A stretch of 64,000 nt of DNA from Streptomyces sp. NBC_00094 (GTDB lineage: Bacteria; Actinomycetota; Actinomycetes; Streptomycetales; Streptomycetaceae): NCBI RefSeq assembly GCF_026343125.1, contig NZ_JAPEMB010000001.1, forward strand, positions 3,477,501 through 3,541,500, written 5' to 3'. Position numbers and translations under genes: made by a program. Below the pieces are notes generated by a model that saw nothing but the letters and a program-made list of their open reading frames with translations, did not search any database and was not told the origin of the DNA. Positions 1-7,505 of the stretch are shown piece after piece (position 1 is the first letter of the stretch; each line of letters begins with the position of its first letter).

Positions 1-48
1 GTACCGGCGCAGCCTCGCGGCACCATGGCCCGTGCGGCGGCTCACTGA
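1..48 (+). CDS. Possible C-terminal tail of an upstream gene (partial)
   Basis: Frame 1 from the window edge is open for 15 codons and ends at a TGA at 46-48. A strong hairpin follows at 85-119. The short tail plus terminator is what the end of a plus-strand gene would look like, but no family can be recognised from 15 residues and the start lies outside the window. Confidence 0.25.
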   Translation, partial: VPAQPRGTMARAAAH

Positions 49-84
49 GCCGACGCACGACGTACCAACCCGGGAGCCGCACAG

Positions 85-119
85 GTGTGCGGGGCGGTCG
101 TGACGACCGCCCCGCACAC
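85..119 (+). terminator. Strong hairpin terminator
   Basis: A perfect 16-bp stem (85-100 with 104-119) closes a 3-nt loop. It separates whatever ends at 48 from the XRE gene starting at 224. There is no U-tract, as is usual in Streptomyces. Confidence 0.7.
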
Positions 120-223
120 GTACGTTGTGCCGGTTTCCCAGCGCGTACCTGACCTTTGGTGGCAGTCTGCCAAGCAGTAGATACTCACAGCTACGCAGGC
201 AGACAGCCGGAGGTGCAGTTTCC

Positions 224-1084
224 GTGGCGTCCAACGTCAACCCCACCGTCAGGCGACGCCGACTGGGACAGGAGCTGCGCAAGCTCCGCGAGGCGAAGAA
301 CATGACGGCCGAGCAGGTCGCCGAGCGCCTCCTCGTCTCCCAGTCCAAGATCAGCCGGCTGGAGAACGGCCGTCGCTCCATCAGCCAGCGCGATGTGCGC
401 GACCTGTGCGGGGTGTACGAGGTCGAGGACGAGCGCATGGTCGACTCCCTCATGCAGATGGCCAAGGACTCGCGCCAGCAAGGCTGGTGGCACGCCTTCG
501 GCGACATCCCGTACAGCGTCTACATCGGCCTGGAGACGGACGCCGAGAGCCTGCGGATGTATGAGTCGCAGATCATCCCCGGACTGCTCCAGACCCCCGC
601 GTACGCGGAGGCCGTGATCTCCGGCGCGATGCCGGAGTCGACACCGACGGACATCGACAAGCGCGTCACCGTCCGCACCCGCCGCCAGGAGCGCATCCGG
701 GACGAGGAACGCCCGCTGCGCCTGTGGGCCGTCATCGACGAGGGCGCCCTGCACCGGATCGTCGGCAGCAGGCAGCTCATGGTGCAGCAGCTGGAGCACC
801 TCATCGAGCAGTCGCACCTCCCGCACGTCACCGTGCAGGTGATCCCCTTCGAGATGGGCGCGCATCCCGGGATCAGCGGCCAGTACTCGATCCTGGAGTT
901 CCCGGACACATCCGACTCCAGCGTCGTCTACATCGAGGGCGTGACCAGCGACCTCTACCTGGAGAAGGCCCAGGACGTCGGCAAGTACAGCGTCATGTAC
1001 GAGCACCTCAGGGCGCAGGCGCTGAACGTCGAGCAGACGCGGGAGTTCATCGCGAAGATGGCGAAGAAGCACGCCCAGGGCTGA
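224..1084 (+). CDS. XRE-family regulator with DUF5753 effector domain
   Basis: A 286-residue DNA-binding protein. Residues about 12-70 form a helix-turn-helix (SQSKISRLENG is the recognition region). Residues about 95-275 are the DUF5753 domain, recognisable by ESQIIPGLLQTPAYA. The reading frame is open from 125, but the GTG at 224 has GGAGG at 209-213 and begins right before the conserved part, so it is chosen. The next gene encodes a DUF397 protein, the usual partner. Such pairs are abundant in Streptomyces (WhiJ/BldB-related systems) and often affect development or antibiotic production, with the DUF397 partner thought to modulate the regulator. The target genes cannot be read from the sequence. 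Confidence 0.9.
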   Translation: MASNVNPTVRRRRLGQELRKLREAKNMTAEQVAERLLVSQSKISRLENGRRSISQRDVRDLCGVYEVEDERMVDSLMQMAKDSRQQGWWHAFGDIPYSVYIGLETDAESLRMYESQIIPGLLQTPAYAEAVISGAMPESTPTDIDKRVTVRTRRQERIRDEERPLRLWAVIDEGALHRIVGSRQLMVQQLEHLIEQSHLPHVTVQVIPFEMGAHPGISGQYSILEFPDTSDSSVVYIEGVTSDLYLEKAQDVGKYSVMYEHLRAQALNVEQTREFIAKMAKKHAQG

Positions 1085-1262
1085 CCTGATCCCGGCGGGT
1101 CAGGCACCGTACACCCCGCAATCGCTCCCACGGAAGCGCAGTTGGAATATGCCACCCGGTCGTGTGAACGCTGGTCCCGCCGGGCGGGACCAGCAAGTAG
1201 CGTCGATCACGCCGGCAAGAAGGTTGGCGCGAACACCCACTGCAGAACCGGAGTTGAGCATA

Positions 1263-1463
1263 ATGGCGATTTTTCAGGGTGCAACGGACACGTGGACGAA
1301 GTCTTCGTACTCCGGCGGCAACGGCGCCTGCGTCGAAGTGAAGTCCCCCGTCGTGGCCGCCATCGCGGTGCGTGACTCCAAGGCCCCCGAGGGCCCGTCC
1401 CTCTCTTTCGGACCGGGATCGTGGAACGCCTTCGTCGGCCAGGTGAGCAACGGGGCCCTCTGA
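1263..1463 (+). CDS. DUF397 domain protein, partner of the XRE regulator
   Basis: A 66-residue protein that is essentially one DUF397 domain: WTKSSYSGGNGACVEV near the N-terminus, an AVRDSK strand in the middle and FGPGSWNAFV near the end. The frame is open from 1149, but the ATG at 1263 starts just before the domain and gives the normal family length. It lies 178 bp downstream of the XRE/DUF5753 gene on the same strand, so it may have its own promoter. The role is inferred from known XRE/DUF397 pairs: a small cofactor or antagonist of the adjacent DNA-binding protein. Confidence 0.88.
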   Translation: MAIFQGATDTWTKSSYSGGNGACVEVKSPVVAAIAVRDSKAPEGPSLSFGPGSWNAFVGQVSNGAL

Positions 1464-1650
1464 GCCCCGATGACCCCCGGTCGTCACCCGCAGTACGTGC
1501 AGCACTCGCAGCACACGAAGTACCCGCAGTACCCGAGAAGAGCCCTCTCGTCCGGTCCGCCGTCCTGGCCGAGGGGGCTCGGCTTTTTGCCCGCGCGGAA
1601 GCGCGCCCGCGCGGAAGGATGCCCGCGCGGAAGCATGCCCGCGCGGACGC

Positions 1651-2517
1651 TCAGCGCAGCTCGTCCACGTACCGGTCCGTCCCCGGCACCGTCGGGATGA
1701 AGGGCGCCACCAGCTCCACCCGGCCGACGTCGCCCCCGAGGGTTTCCAGGTCCGCGAAATGCTCCGCCCAGCACTCCCGCGGGTCCCGCTCCAGGAACCA
1801 GAGCAGGGTCAGCCGGGTGTCGACCCCCTCGACCTGCTTCACGTACGTCATCCGGTCGCCCGGCAGCGGGGTCGGGCGGAAGGCCGTCACCATCGCCGCC
1901 GGTGAGCCGGCCAGCCGCCGGGGCAGCTCCCGCGAGCGCAGCCGGTCGAGCAGTTCCGCCCGCGCCTCGGGCCCCTCGGCGTCGACGACCTGGAGGATCA
2001 GCCCGGCGTAGGGGTGGTCGAGGGCGTGGAAGTCGCGCGGCCCGCCCGCCCCGTCGCGGTAGACGGTCGCCTCGTGGTCCTGGAAGGCCGTGAAGACGTG
2101 CGTACGTTCCTGGTGGACGCGGGCGTCGCGGTTGAGCCGCTTGTTGATGGCGACGGTCCACTTCATGTGCTCGTCGTAGCGGCCTTCGGTGACCCAGTAC
2201 GTGGAGAGGTAGCAGCCGGCGGTGACGGGCTGCGCGACGGCGGACTTCTCCGGACGGCGCAGCTCCTGGAGCTCGCGGGTGGCGACCCAGCGGCGGCCCG
2301 CGTACATCCAGGGCATCGCCATGGCCCCCGCGTAGTAGTGATCATCTTCGTACCAGCGGTTGTACGCGTGCTCGTGGCCCGGGTGCGGTTCGACCATGGT
2401 GATCAGGGCGTGGCCGGGGCGCACGCCGTACGGGCCGACGGCGGCCAGCTCCGCGTAGGTCTCACTGTGGGTCTCGCTCGCCGCGCCCTCGGCGTTCGCC
2501 TCGTTCGTCTCGCTCAC
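1651..2517 (-). CDS. Unknown protein, possible dimeric alpha/beta-barrel fold
   Basis: A 288-residue protein of no family I can name with certainty. The first 30 residues are acidic and low complexity; the conserved part starts at GHALITMVEPHPGHE. The segment with YNRWYEDDHYY recalls the short His/Trp/Tyr motifs of EthD- or ABM-like ferredoxin-fold monooxygenases, so a two-domain dimeric alpha/beta barrel is plausible. An in-frame ATG lies at 2535, but the GTG at 2517 has GAAGGGA at good spacing and is preferred. It is divergent from the SDR at 2600, and the palindromic operator at 2555-2571 sits between them, so both are probably controlled together and may act in the same catabolic pathway. 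Confidence 0.65.
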   Translation of the reverse strand: MSETNEANAEGAASETHSETYAELAAVGPYGVRPGHALITMVEPHPGHEHAYNRWYEDDHYYAGAMAMPWMYAGRRWVATRELQELRRPEKSAVAQPVTAGCYLSTYWVTEGRYDEHMKWTVAINKRLNRDARVHQERTHVFTAFQDHEATVYRDGAGGPRDFHALDHPYAGLILQVVDAEGPEARAELLDRLRSRELPRRLAGSPAAMVTAFRPTPLPGDRMTYVKQVEGVDTRLTLLWFLERDPRECWAEHFADLETLGGDVGRVELVAPFIPTVPGTDRYVDELR

Positions 2518-2554
2518 TCGCGTGTCCCTTCCCAAGTCGGTGACGGAGACCTAC

Positions 2555-2571
2555 TCTGACGGACCGTCAGA
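2555..2571. promoter_or_regulatory. 17-bp palindromic operator, copy 1
   Basis: TCTGACGGACCGTCAGA is a perfect 7-3-7 palindrome in the 82-bp divergent promoter region between the unknown gene (start 2517) and the SDR (start 2600). It is the archetype of a motif found ten times in this window. Confidence 0.85.
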
Positions 2572-2599
2572 TGCTTCGCCAGGGTCGAGGAGGGTCCGG

Positions 2600-3382
2600 A
2601 TGCTGCTCCAGGGGAAGACGGTCGTCGTGTCGGGTGTCGGGGCCGGGCTCGGTCACCGGATCGCCGAGACGGTGGTGCGGGACGGGGGGAACGCGGTCCT
2701 CGGCGCCCGTACCGAGGCGAACCTCGTCAAGTCCGCCGCGGAGATCGACCCGGAGGGGCGCCGTACCGCGTACCGGGTCACGGACATCACCGACGAGGAG
2801 CAGTGCGCGGCGCTCGCGGCGCTCGCCGTCGAGCGGTTCGGCGGGGTCGACGCCGTCGTCCATGTCGCCGCCTGGGACTCCTACTTCGGGGGCCTGGAGG
2901 ACGCCGACTTCGCGACGTGGCAGGCGGTCCTGGACGTGAATCTGCTCGGTACGCTGCGGATGACCCGGGCCTGCCTGCCGGCGCTCAAGGAGCGCGGCGG
3001 CTCGGTGGTCCTGATCGGTACGCAGTCGGCGATCGCCGCCCCCTCGCAGGTGCGGCAGGCGGCGTACGCGGCCTCGAAGGGGGCGCTGACCTCGGCGATG
3101 TACTCGCTCGCGCACGAGCTGGGGCCGCACCGGATCCGGGTCAACACCGTGCTGCCGGGGTGGATGTGGGGGCCGCCGGTGCAGGCGTACGTCTCGTTCG
3201 CCGCGCACACCGAGGGGGTGCCGGAGGCCGAGGTGCTGGCCCGGCTCACCGAGCGGATGGCGCTGCCGGAGCTGGCGACGGACGGGGACGTGGCGGAGGC
3301 CGCGGCCTTCCTCGCCTCGGACCGGGCACGGGCGATCACGGGCCAGTCGCTGCTGGTCAACGCCGGGGAGCTGATGCGCTGA
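2600..3382 (+). CDS. SDR-family oxidoreductase
   Basis: A 260-residue classical short-chain dehydrogenase. The N-terminal nucleotide-binding loop is GVGAGLG (residues about 14-20). A catalytic Ser lies in IGTQSAIAA and the YxxxK pair in YAASKG. The C-terminal ITGQSLLVNAGE is the usual SDR ending. The common NNAG motif is replaced by HVAAWD. The frame extends upstream to 2522, but the ATG at 2600 has GGAGGG at 2589-2594 and starts exactly at the domain. It would oxidise or reduce an alcohol/ketone with NAD(P). Control by the operator at 2555-2571 links it to the other oxidoreductases and CoA enzymes in the window. Confidence 0.88.
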   Translation: MLLQGKTVVVSGVGAGLGHRIAETVVRDGGNAVLGARTEANLVKSAAEIDPEGRRTAYRVTDITDEEQCAALAALAVERFGGVDAVVHVAAWDSYFGGLEDADFATWQAVLDVNLLGTLRMTRACLPALKERGGSVVLIGTQSAIAAPSQVRQAAYAASKGALTSAMYSLAHELGPHRIRVNTVLPGWMWGPPVQAYVSFAAHTEGVPEAEVLARLTERMALPELATDGDVAEAAAFLASDRARAITGQSLLVNAGELMR

Positions 3383-3388
3383 CACCGA

Positions 3389-3452
3389 CCGGAGCCCCCT
3401 CCGGAACCCTCTCCGGAGCCCCTCCAAAGCCCTCTCCGGAGCCCCTCCAAAA
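3389..3452 (+). repeat. Short tandem GC-rich repeats after the SDR
   Basis: A run built on CCGGAGCCCCTCC, with the unit CCCTCTCCGGAGCCCCTCCAAA present twice. The internal CTCCGGAG palindromes could fold and may help end the SDR transcript. Confidence 0.55.
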
Positions 3453-3474
3453 ATTCATAGATGTGAACAGGGGT

Positions 3475-3497
3475 CAGTAAACAGAACGATTTTACTG
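3475..3497. promoter_or_regulatory. Inverted repeat upstream of the symporter
   Basis: CAGTAAA (3475-3481) and TTTACTG (3491-3497) form a perfect 7-bp inverted repeat with a 9-nt spacer, about 95 bp before the symporter start. A TTGACC at 3502-3507 could be a -35 element. Likely operator for the symporter; the regulator is unknown. Confidence 0.5.
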
Positions 3498-3591
3498 TCC
3501 CTTGACCCTCCATTGCATTGTCCCTGCCTTGCAACTCGCCACACGATGAACGGCGTTCACAAGGCGGACCGGACCCCTTGGAGGGGGCTCA

Positions 3592-5163
3592 ATGAACAGT
3601 CTCGACTGGGCCGTGCTCATCGGCTACTTCGGCGTGATGGTCGCGATCGGCGTCTGGTCCCACAAGCGCGTGGACACCGTCTCCGACTTCTTCACCGCCG
3701 GCGGCCGGATGCCCTGGTGGCTCTCCGGCATCTCCCACCACATGTCGGGCTACAGCGCCGTGATGTTCACCGGCTACGCGGGCATCGCCTACACCTACGG
3801 CGTCACCTCCTACGTCACCTGGTCCTTCCCCATCGCCATCGGCATCGCGATCGGCGCCCACCTCTTCGCGCCCCGCCTCAACCGGCTCCGCTCCCGCCTC
3901 CGGGTCGCCTCCCCGCTCGAATACCTCAAGGACCGCTACAACCTCCCCACCCAGCAGGCCCTGGCCTGGTCGGGCGTCCTCCTGAAGATCGTCGACGTCG
4001 GCGCCAAGTGGGCCGCCATCGCCACCCTCCTCTCCGTCTTCACCGGCATCTCCCTCAACCAGGGCATCCTCATCACCGGCGTCGTCACCGGGATCTACTG
4101 CACGGTCGGCGGACTCTGGGCCGACGCGCTCACCGAACTCGGCCAGTTCGTCATCCAGCTCCTCGCCGGCATCGCGATGCTCGTCGCCGTCCTCGGCAAG
4201 CTCGGCGGGTTCAGCGCGCTGTGGACCGTGTGGGACCGCCCCGAGCTCCAGGGGCACACCGCGCCGACGGCCGGCCCGTACACGCTGACCTTCCTGCTCG
4301 CGTACCTCTTCATCAAGACCTTCGAGTACAGCGGCGGCATGTGGAACCAGGCCCAGCGCTACATGGCCACGCCTTCCGCCCGCGAGGCCACCCGCTCCGG
4401 GCGGCTCTCCGCCGTCCTCTGGTTCGTCTGGCCGCTCGTCCTCTTCTTCCCGATGTGGGTCGCGCCGCTGCTCGTCGACCCGCAGAAGCCCGACGGCTCC
4501 GACGCGTACGCCCTCATGACCGAACAGCTCCTGCCCCACGGCCTCCTCGGCCTGGTCGTCGTCGGTTTCTTCTCGCACACCATGGCCATGTGCTCCTCCG
4601 ACGCCAACGCCATCGCGGCCGTCTTCACCCGGGACATCGCCCCCGTCCTCAGCAAGGCCGCGCGGAGCTGGACGCAGCGGGCCGGGCTGCTCGCCGCGCG
4701 CTGGTCGACGATCGCCTTCCTCGCCCTGTCGATGGCGGTCGCCACCCAGGTCAACTCCCCCACCTTCAAGGACATCATCACCGTCGTCATCAAGTGGGTG
4801 GCCGGTCTGATGGGCCCGATCGCCATCCCGTTCATGCTGGGCCTGCTGAAGACCTTCCGGAAGTCGGGGCCGACGGCGGCCCTCGTCTCCTGGGCGGCCG
4901 GGCTCTTCGTCTTCTGGCTCACCAACTACGGCCTCGACGGCATCGAGCTCCAGATCCAGATCGTCTCGCCGCTCGCCACCTCCCTCGTCCTGTACGTCCT
5001 CATCGGCCTCGTCAGGCCGGAGGACACCCCGGAGCGGGACGCGCTCCTGCACCGGATCGGCACGGACCCGGACGGGGACGGGGACGGGGACGGGAGCGAC
5101 GGCGTCGCCTCCGTACCCGCGCAGGGCGGCGGCGAACGAACCGCCGATCAGCCCCTCGGGTAG
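3592..5163 (+). CDS. Sodium:solute symporter (SSS family)
   Basis: A 523-residue polytopic membrane protein of the SSS (SLC5-like) family with about 13 hydrophobic segments spread from residue 7 to 480. The N-terminal TM1 and the following DFFTAGGRMPWW loop are typical of the family. It should couple Na+ entry to uptake of an organic solute; the substrate (sugar, myo-inositol, organic acid) cannot be assigned. The start ATG at 3592 has GGAGGGGG just upstream. The C-terminus is a cytoplasmic acidic tail with a DG repeat (DPDGDGDGDG). It converges on the ADP-ribosylglycohydrolase-like gene and overlaps its 3' end by 16 nt. Confidence 0.9.
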   Translation: MNSLDWAVLIGYFGVMVAIGVWSHKRVDTVSDFFTAGGRMPWWLSGISHHMSGYSAVMFTGYAGIAYTYGVTSYVTWSFPIAIGIAIGAHLFAPRLNRLRSRLRVASPLEYLKDRYNLPTQQALAWSGVLLKIVDVGAKWAAIATLLSVFTGISLNQGILITGVVTGIYCTVGGLWADALTELGQFVIQLLAGIAMLVAVLGKLGGFSALWTVWDRPELQGHTAPTAGPYTLTFLLAYLFIKTFEYSGGMWNQAQRYMATPSAREATRSGRLSAVLWFVWPLVLFFPMWVAPLLVDPQKPDGSDAYALMTEQLLPHGLLGLVVVGFFSHTMAMCSSDANAIAAVFTRDIAPVLSKAARSWTQRAGLLAARWSTIAFLALSMAVATQVNSPTFKDIITVVIKWVAGLMGPIAIPFMLGLLKTFRKSGPTAALVSWAAGLFVFWLTNYGLDGIELQIQIVSPLATSLVLYVLIGLVRPEDTPERDALLHRIGTDPDGDGDGDGSDGVASVPAQGGGERTADQPLG

Positions 5164-6266
5164 CGCGTCAGCCAGCCCGGTGAGGCCTCCGTGGCCGAGT
5201 GCAGGGCGGCCCCCTGGGTCATCTCCATCGAGAAGTCGTCCGCCAGTTCCAGGACCGTCGCACGGCCCTCCAGTTCGGCCAGCCAGGCCGGCGGGAGGGC
5301 CGTCTCGCCGTGCAGGGCGCCGAGCAGCGCGCCGGTGAGCGCCCCGGTGACCGACGAGGGCCCGTCGTGGTTCACGGCGAGCCGCAGCCCGTGCCGGACG
5401 TCCTCGCCGACCAGGGCACAGTAGACGGCCGCCGCCAACTGCCCCTCGGCCCCGTCCTCGTCCGCCCCGAGGGCCGCCACGCGCTCCGCGTCCGGCGCCC
5501 CCTCCCGTACGGCTCCGAGGGCCGCGGTGAGGGCCTCGGTGACCGGCTCGTGGCCCGGGCGCTCCGCGAGGTGCTCCAGGGCGCGGGCCACCGCCGCCTC
5601 GACGGAGCCGCCGCGCGCGAGCCCGTGCACCGTGACCGCGAGGGCCCCCGCCGCCAGGGTGGCCTCGGGGGCGCCGTGCGTCTGCGCCGCGCACTCCACC
5701 GCGAGCTGGCAGACGAGCTGCGGCTCCCAGCCGACGAGCAGCCCGAAGGGGGCCGAGCGGACGAGCGCGCCGGCGTCGGCGGCCCCGGGGTTCTTGGGCT
5801 TGTCGAGGGTGCCGAGGAGGTCGTCGCCGAAGCCGGTGAGGCAGGCGCGGGGCGGGTTGCGGCGGGTGTAGAGCCACTCCTCGCGGGCGAGCCAGCCGTT
5901 GTCCTTGCGGCGCTCGTCGGGGCCCCAGTCGCGCTGGGTGGCGGCCCAGCGGAGGTGCGCCCGGTGGACGTCGGTGGGCGGGTGCCAGGCGCCGGTGTCG
6001 CGGCGCACCTGGGCGCGGATCAGTCCGTCGACGGTGAACAGGCTCATCTGGGTGGCGGCGGTGACGGCTCCGCGGCGCCCGAACGCGGGTGCGGGTTCGG
6101 TCAGGCCGTCGGGTCCGTGGGTCTCCCGGAGCTCCGCGAGGGTGAGTCCGTCGGCCCCCGCCCCGAGCGCGTCGCCGACGGCTCCGCCGAGGAGACAGCC
6201 CCGTACGCGGGCCCGGAAGTCCTGCTGTTCGGCACGGCCCCACACGGCTGCGGCTGTCGTGGCCAC
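5148..6266 (-). CDS. ADP-ribosylglycohydrolase family protein
   Basis: A 372-residue all-alpha protein of the DraG/ARH family. The N-terminal GCLLGGAVGDALGAG is the family metal/ligand motif. Near the C-terminus, where most members carry a GxDTDT metal site, this one has NHDGPSSVTGALTGALLGA, so only one Asp of the usual pair remains. Known members remove ADP-ribose from arginine, serine or related targets using two metal ions; activity here may differ. The frame is open to 6314, but the GTG at 6266 has GGGGGAGG at proper distance. It overlaps the 3' end of the convergent symporter gene. Confidence 0.8.
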   Translation of the reverse strand: MATTAAAVWGRAEQQDFRARVRGCLLGGAVGDALGAGADGLTLAELRETHGPDGLTEPAPAFGRRGAVTAATQMSLFTVDGLIRAQVRRDTGAWHPPTDVHRAHLRWAATQRDWGPDERRKDNGWLAREEWLYTRRNPPRACLTGFGDDLLGTLDKPKNPGAADAGALVRSAPFGLLVGWEPQLVCQLAVECAAQTHGAPEATLAAGALAVTVHGLARGGSVEAAVARALEHLAERPGHEPVTEALTAALGAVREGAPDAERVAALGADEDGAEGQLAAAVYCALVGEDVRHGLRLAVNHDGPSSVTGALTGALLGALHGETALPPAWLAELEGRATVLELADDFSMEMTQGAALHSATEASPGWLTRYPRG

Positions 6267-6431
6267 GACGTGACCTCCCCCGGTCGGCGGTTCGCTGACG
6301 GTTCCTCGCCGCACTGTAATCGACCGGGTACGCCCGTCCGGGGGCCGGAACGTTATGTGATCCGACGCCCTTCAGGCCGCTTTTGACCGCAGTTCACCCG
6401 AGGTTCGGTTGCGACTTGAACGATCCACGGC

Positions 6432-7502
6432 ATGAACCTCGTGACACGAGTCAAGACCGTCTCGACCGCGGCCCTCGCCGCCGCGCTGCTCGTCGGCATC
6501 ACCGCGCCCGCCGCCTCCGCGCACCCGCACTCCCGGTCGGACCACCGGATCCCCTTCACCGCCGCGACCGTCACCGAGAACGCCGGCGGCACCTACACCG
6601 TCACGTGGTCCGCCCCCGGCGCCCGCGGCGTCGCGATCCGCACCGACGGCCGCACGGTCGCCCGCGGCGGCGCCACCGGCTCGGTCACCGTCTCCGGCCT
6701 GGCCGCCGCCGACCGCCGCTGGTTCGACCTCGTCCCCGAGCGCGGCGCCCCGCTGCACCTCGCCGACCGGCTGATACGCCTCCAGGGCACGGTCAACTTC
6801 CGTGACGCGGGCGGCTACCGGACCCGCGACGGCCGGTGGGTGAAGATGGGCGAGGTCTACCGCTCCGACTCCCTGGAGAAGCTCACCGACGCCGACCTCG
6901 CCACGCTGAAGCGCCTCGGCGTCCGCACCGTCTTCGACCTGCGCATGGAGTCCGAGCGGACCACCGCCCCCGACCGCGTCCCGGTCGGCGCCACGCACGT
7001 CGTCGCCGACGTCCTCGCCGGCGCCGGCACCTTCACGTCGATGCCGAAGAGCCCCGCCGAGGCCGAGGCGATGATGGTCGAGGGCAATCGCTTCATGGTG
7101 AGCGGCGACACCGCCCGTACCGCCTACACCGCCGTCTACGACGGCATCGCCGACGACGACCGCCGGGGCGTCCTCTTCCACTGCACCGCCGGAAAGGACC
7201 GCACGGGCTGGTCGAACGCGGCTCTGCTCACCGCCCTCGGCGTCCCCGAGGAGACGGTCATGGCGGACTACCTCGCCAGCAACGCCTACCGGGCCACCGC
7301 CAACGAGGCGATCCTCTCCCACCTCCCGGCCCAGCAGGCCGCCGTCTACAAGCCGCTGCTCGACGTCCGTCCCGCGTACCTCAACGCGAGCTTCGCCGAG
7401 GTCGAGGAGGAGTACGGCTCCTTCCGCGCGTACCTGCGGAAGGGCCTCGGCATCGACCAGCAGGAGCTCAAGGAGCTGAAGAAGGACCTGCTGGTCGGCT
7501 GA
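6432..7502 (+). CDS. Secreted tyrosine-protein phosphatase
   Basis: A 356-residue exported phosphatase. A signal peptide occupies about residues 1-32 (Arg/Lys-containing n-region, Ala-rich core, ASA-H cleavage). Residues about 35-105 look like a small beta-sandwich. The phosphatase domain begins at VNFRDAGGYRT, and the catalytic P-loop is HCTAGKDRTGWSN with the CX5R signature. This is the Y_phosphatase3 type related to MptpB. The upstream ATG at 6432 has no strong ribosome-binding site. It converges with fbiC, separated by 3 bp. Confidence 0.9.
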   Translation: MNLVTRVKTVSTAALAAALLVGITAPAASAHPHSRSDHRIPFTAATVTENAGGTYTVTWSAPGARGVAIRTDGRTVARGGATGSVTVSGLAAADRRWFDLVPERGAPLHLADRLIRLQGTVNFRDAGGYRTRDGRWVKMGEVYRSDSLEKLTDADLATLKRLGVRTVFDLRMESERTTAPDRVPVGATHVVADVLAGAGTFTSMPKSPAEAEAMMVEGNRFMVSGDTARTAYTAVYDGIADDDRRGVLFHCTAGKDRTGWSNAALLTALGVPEETVMADYLASNAYRATANEAILSHLPAQQAAVYKPLLDVRPAYLNASFAEVEEEYGSFRAYLRKGLGIDQQELKELKKDLLVG

Positions 7503-7505
7503 GCC

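Noticed and set aside
3589-6243. An 884-codon open frame on the minus strand across the symporter
   Set aside because: It is low-complexity (Arg/Gly/Asp-rich) and lies opposite the clear symporter reading frame. Long antisense frames are normal in DNA with this GC content.
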